From positions 24,531,701 through 24,595,700 of the forward strand of contig CP099846.1 of assembly GCA_030062745.1 (NCBI GenBank): a DNA stretch of 64,000 bases, written 5' to 3'. The DNA comes from Capitulum mitella. Taxonomy: Eukaryota > Arthropoda > Thecostraca > Pollicipedomorpha > Pollicipedidae. The position numbers were made by a program, and so were the translations under genes. Shown one piece after another: positions 63,044-64,000 of this stretch. Every line of letters starts with the position of its first letter. Within the stretch, counting starts at the first letter, position 1. A model generated the notes under the pieces. The model was not told where the DNA came from. It worked only from the letters and a program-made list of their open reading frames with translations, and ran no database searches.

Positions 63044-63250
63044 AAGGATTCATTCTGAGGATGAAAAATGTATTTTTCGAAACGTCATTGTACGTTCTAT
63101 ACTATATGAGTGACTTTGTAAACCTGATATCGAAATTCTCAAAGATATGGAAAGCGACAGCCCGAACCATCGAAAAAACTCTGAAGAAACTAGTGAAAGC
63201 CGAGACGACCGTCTCGTTTAACGAAACGTGTAAAAATTGGAATATTCCAC
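63044..63250 (+). repeat. Penelope-like terminal repeat, right inverted copy, with hammerhead-like core
   Basis: Starts AAGGATTCATT, then CTGAGGA at 63055-63061, a perfect 7-bp stem with a 2-nt loop (63063-63078), GAAA at 63079-63082 and CGTC at 63083-63086. CUGANGA, stem II, GAAA(C)GTC is the signature of the minimal hammerhead motifs known from Penelope-like retroelements. One extra T lies between the core and stem II, and stem I is eroded. A TA/TG-rich tract follows at 63264, mirroring the left copy. Confidence 0.5.
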
Positions 63251-63263
63251 CTCATTTTACAAA

Positions 63264-63314
63264 TATATATCTATATATATATATGTATATATATGTATAT
63301 GTGTGTGTGTGCGT
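63264..63314. repeat. TA/TG microsatellite beyond the right Penelope-like repeat
   Basis: Interrupted (TA)n passing into (TG)n. It mirrors the (TA)n outside the left copy. Confidence 0.85.
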
Positions 63315-64000
63315 TCATATATCATTAAGTGGTGGGCACGGTTCTGCGGGTGCGTTAACGGCTATTTAGCGAAACTAACTTTTTCGCTAGCGGATTAGCG
63401 TTTCCGCTACCTTTGAGAACCAGTGGCGGACCTACTAGCCTCTGCTAAATTTAGTTCCGCTAACTTTAAGTCCGCTAACATTTTCTTCGCCAATAAAGTA
63501 AATAAAGCCAAACGGCAAAAACATTTGTAAACCCTAAAATCATGCATGTTTCTTCCTGCCTGTCACGAGCGTGTCTGCAACAGTTAGTCGAGCACGTTAT
63601 TGGCTGACGACGTGTAAGCACAAGACGTTGCTCGACGCAGCAGCAACTGAGCAGAATTGTGCAATTCTACACTTCAGTTCAAGGCCATAGAGTGTCCAGG
63701 CACCGGCACTTGAAACGGCCCTGGAATCCCTGACGTCGCTGAACCACCAACGCCCGAGCCAACGGACACGTGCGTACAAATTTTCCATATTCATCGCTCA
63801 TTATCGGCTTCTCCAATTAGGTTGACAAAAAAAATTGCATCACGGGAAACTTATTTCATAAACTTTCCAAACATGGCGTTTTTAGGGCCCAGAAAACCTA
63901 GTTTGTGGAAAATAAAATGTTATACAAAGCCTTGCGCCCCCTCTAGGCAGCGCGCCGATTAGCAAGCGTCCGCGTTGGATGGAGCCGAACGTGATCCGTG
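63315..64000. other. No gene recognised
   Basis: 63340-63490 is a short-word repetitive patch rich in CGCTA and CCGCTAA. The rest shows nothing. Confidence 0.5.

Overview
This is animal nuclear DNA. It has spliced genes with GT-AG introns, long dinucleotide microsatellites, CpG-rich islands and many decayed transposable elements. The BACURD-type KCTD protein and the jockey/I-like LINE remnant read as arthropod. A tick-like chelicerate or a GC-rich crustacean such as a barnacle would both fit; the species cannot be fixed by eye. Only three genes can be supported: IFT20 (minus strand, 3 exons, 134 aa), a BACURD/KCTD10-13-TNFAIP1 ortholog (plus strand, 5 exons, 313 aa) and an intronless secreted M12B metalloprotease (plus strand, 581 aa).

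Layout. 1-13.5 kb has no recognisable gene. It holds microsatellites, two CpG-rich islands, a 75-nt hairpin, a D repeat (4.3-5.15 kb), an E repeat (5.95-6.2 kb) and a TTAA-bounded piggyBac-like element (9.63-10.85 kb). 13.6-20.5 kb holds the divergent IFT20/BACURD pair around a shared ~0.73 kb promoter. 20.5-47 kb is gene-poor: GC-rich patches, irregular minisatellites, GATTC/GAATC-saturated tracts, a second TTAA element (32.3-33.5 kb) and older relics. 47.06-49.4 kb is the metalloprotease with a recognisable CRE/CCAAT/TATA promoter. 53.6-64 kb is transposon-rich: inverted second copies of the D repeat and of the first TTAA element, a second E copy in direct orientation, and a dead jockey/I-like LINE between inverted Penelope-like terminal repeats that carry hammerhead-like cores.

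How the parts relate. IFT20 and BACURD share a promoter and, from memory, are also head-to-head neighbours in human (IFT20-TNFAIP1), so the pair looks ancestral. The two gene bodies are almost devoid of CpG while the promoter between them keeps CpG. This is the expected footprint of germline gene-body methylation. BACURD loses the depletion abruptly at about 18.25 kb, where its exons become extremely GC-rich. The metalloprotease lies in an undepleted CpG-rich block, as expected for a tissue-restricted unmethylated gene. The TTAA elements share a subterminal G-run/C-run hairpin architecture and carry dense arrays of the nuclear-receptor half-site AGGTCA.
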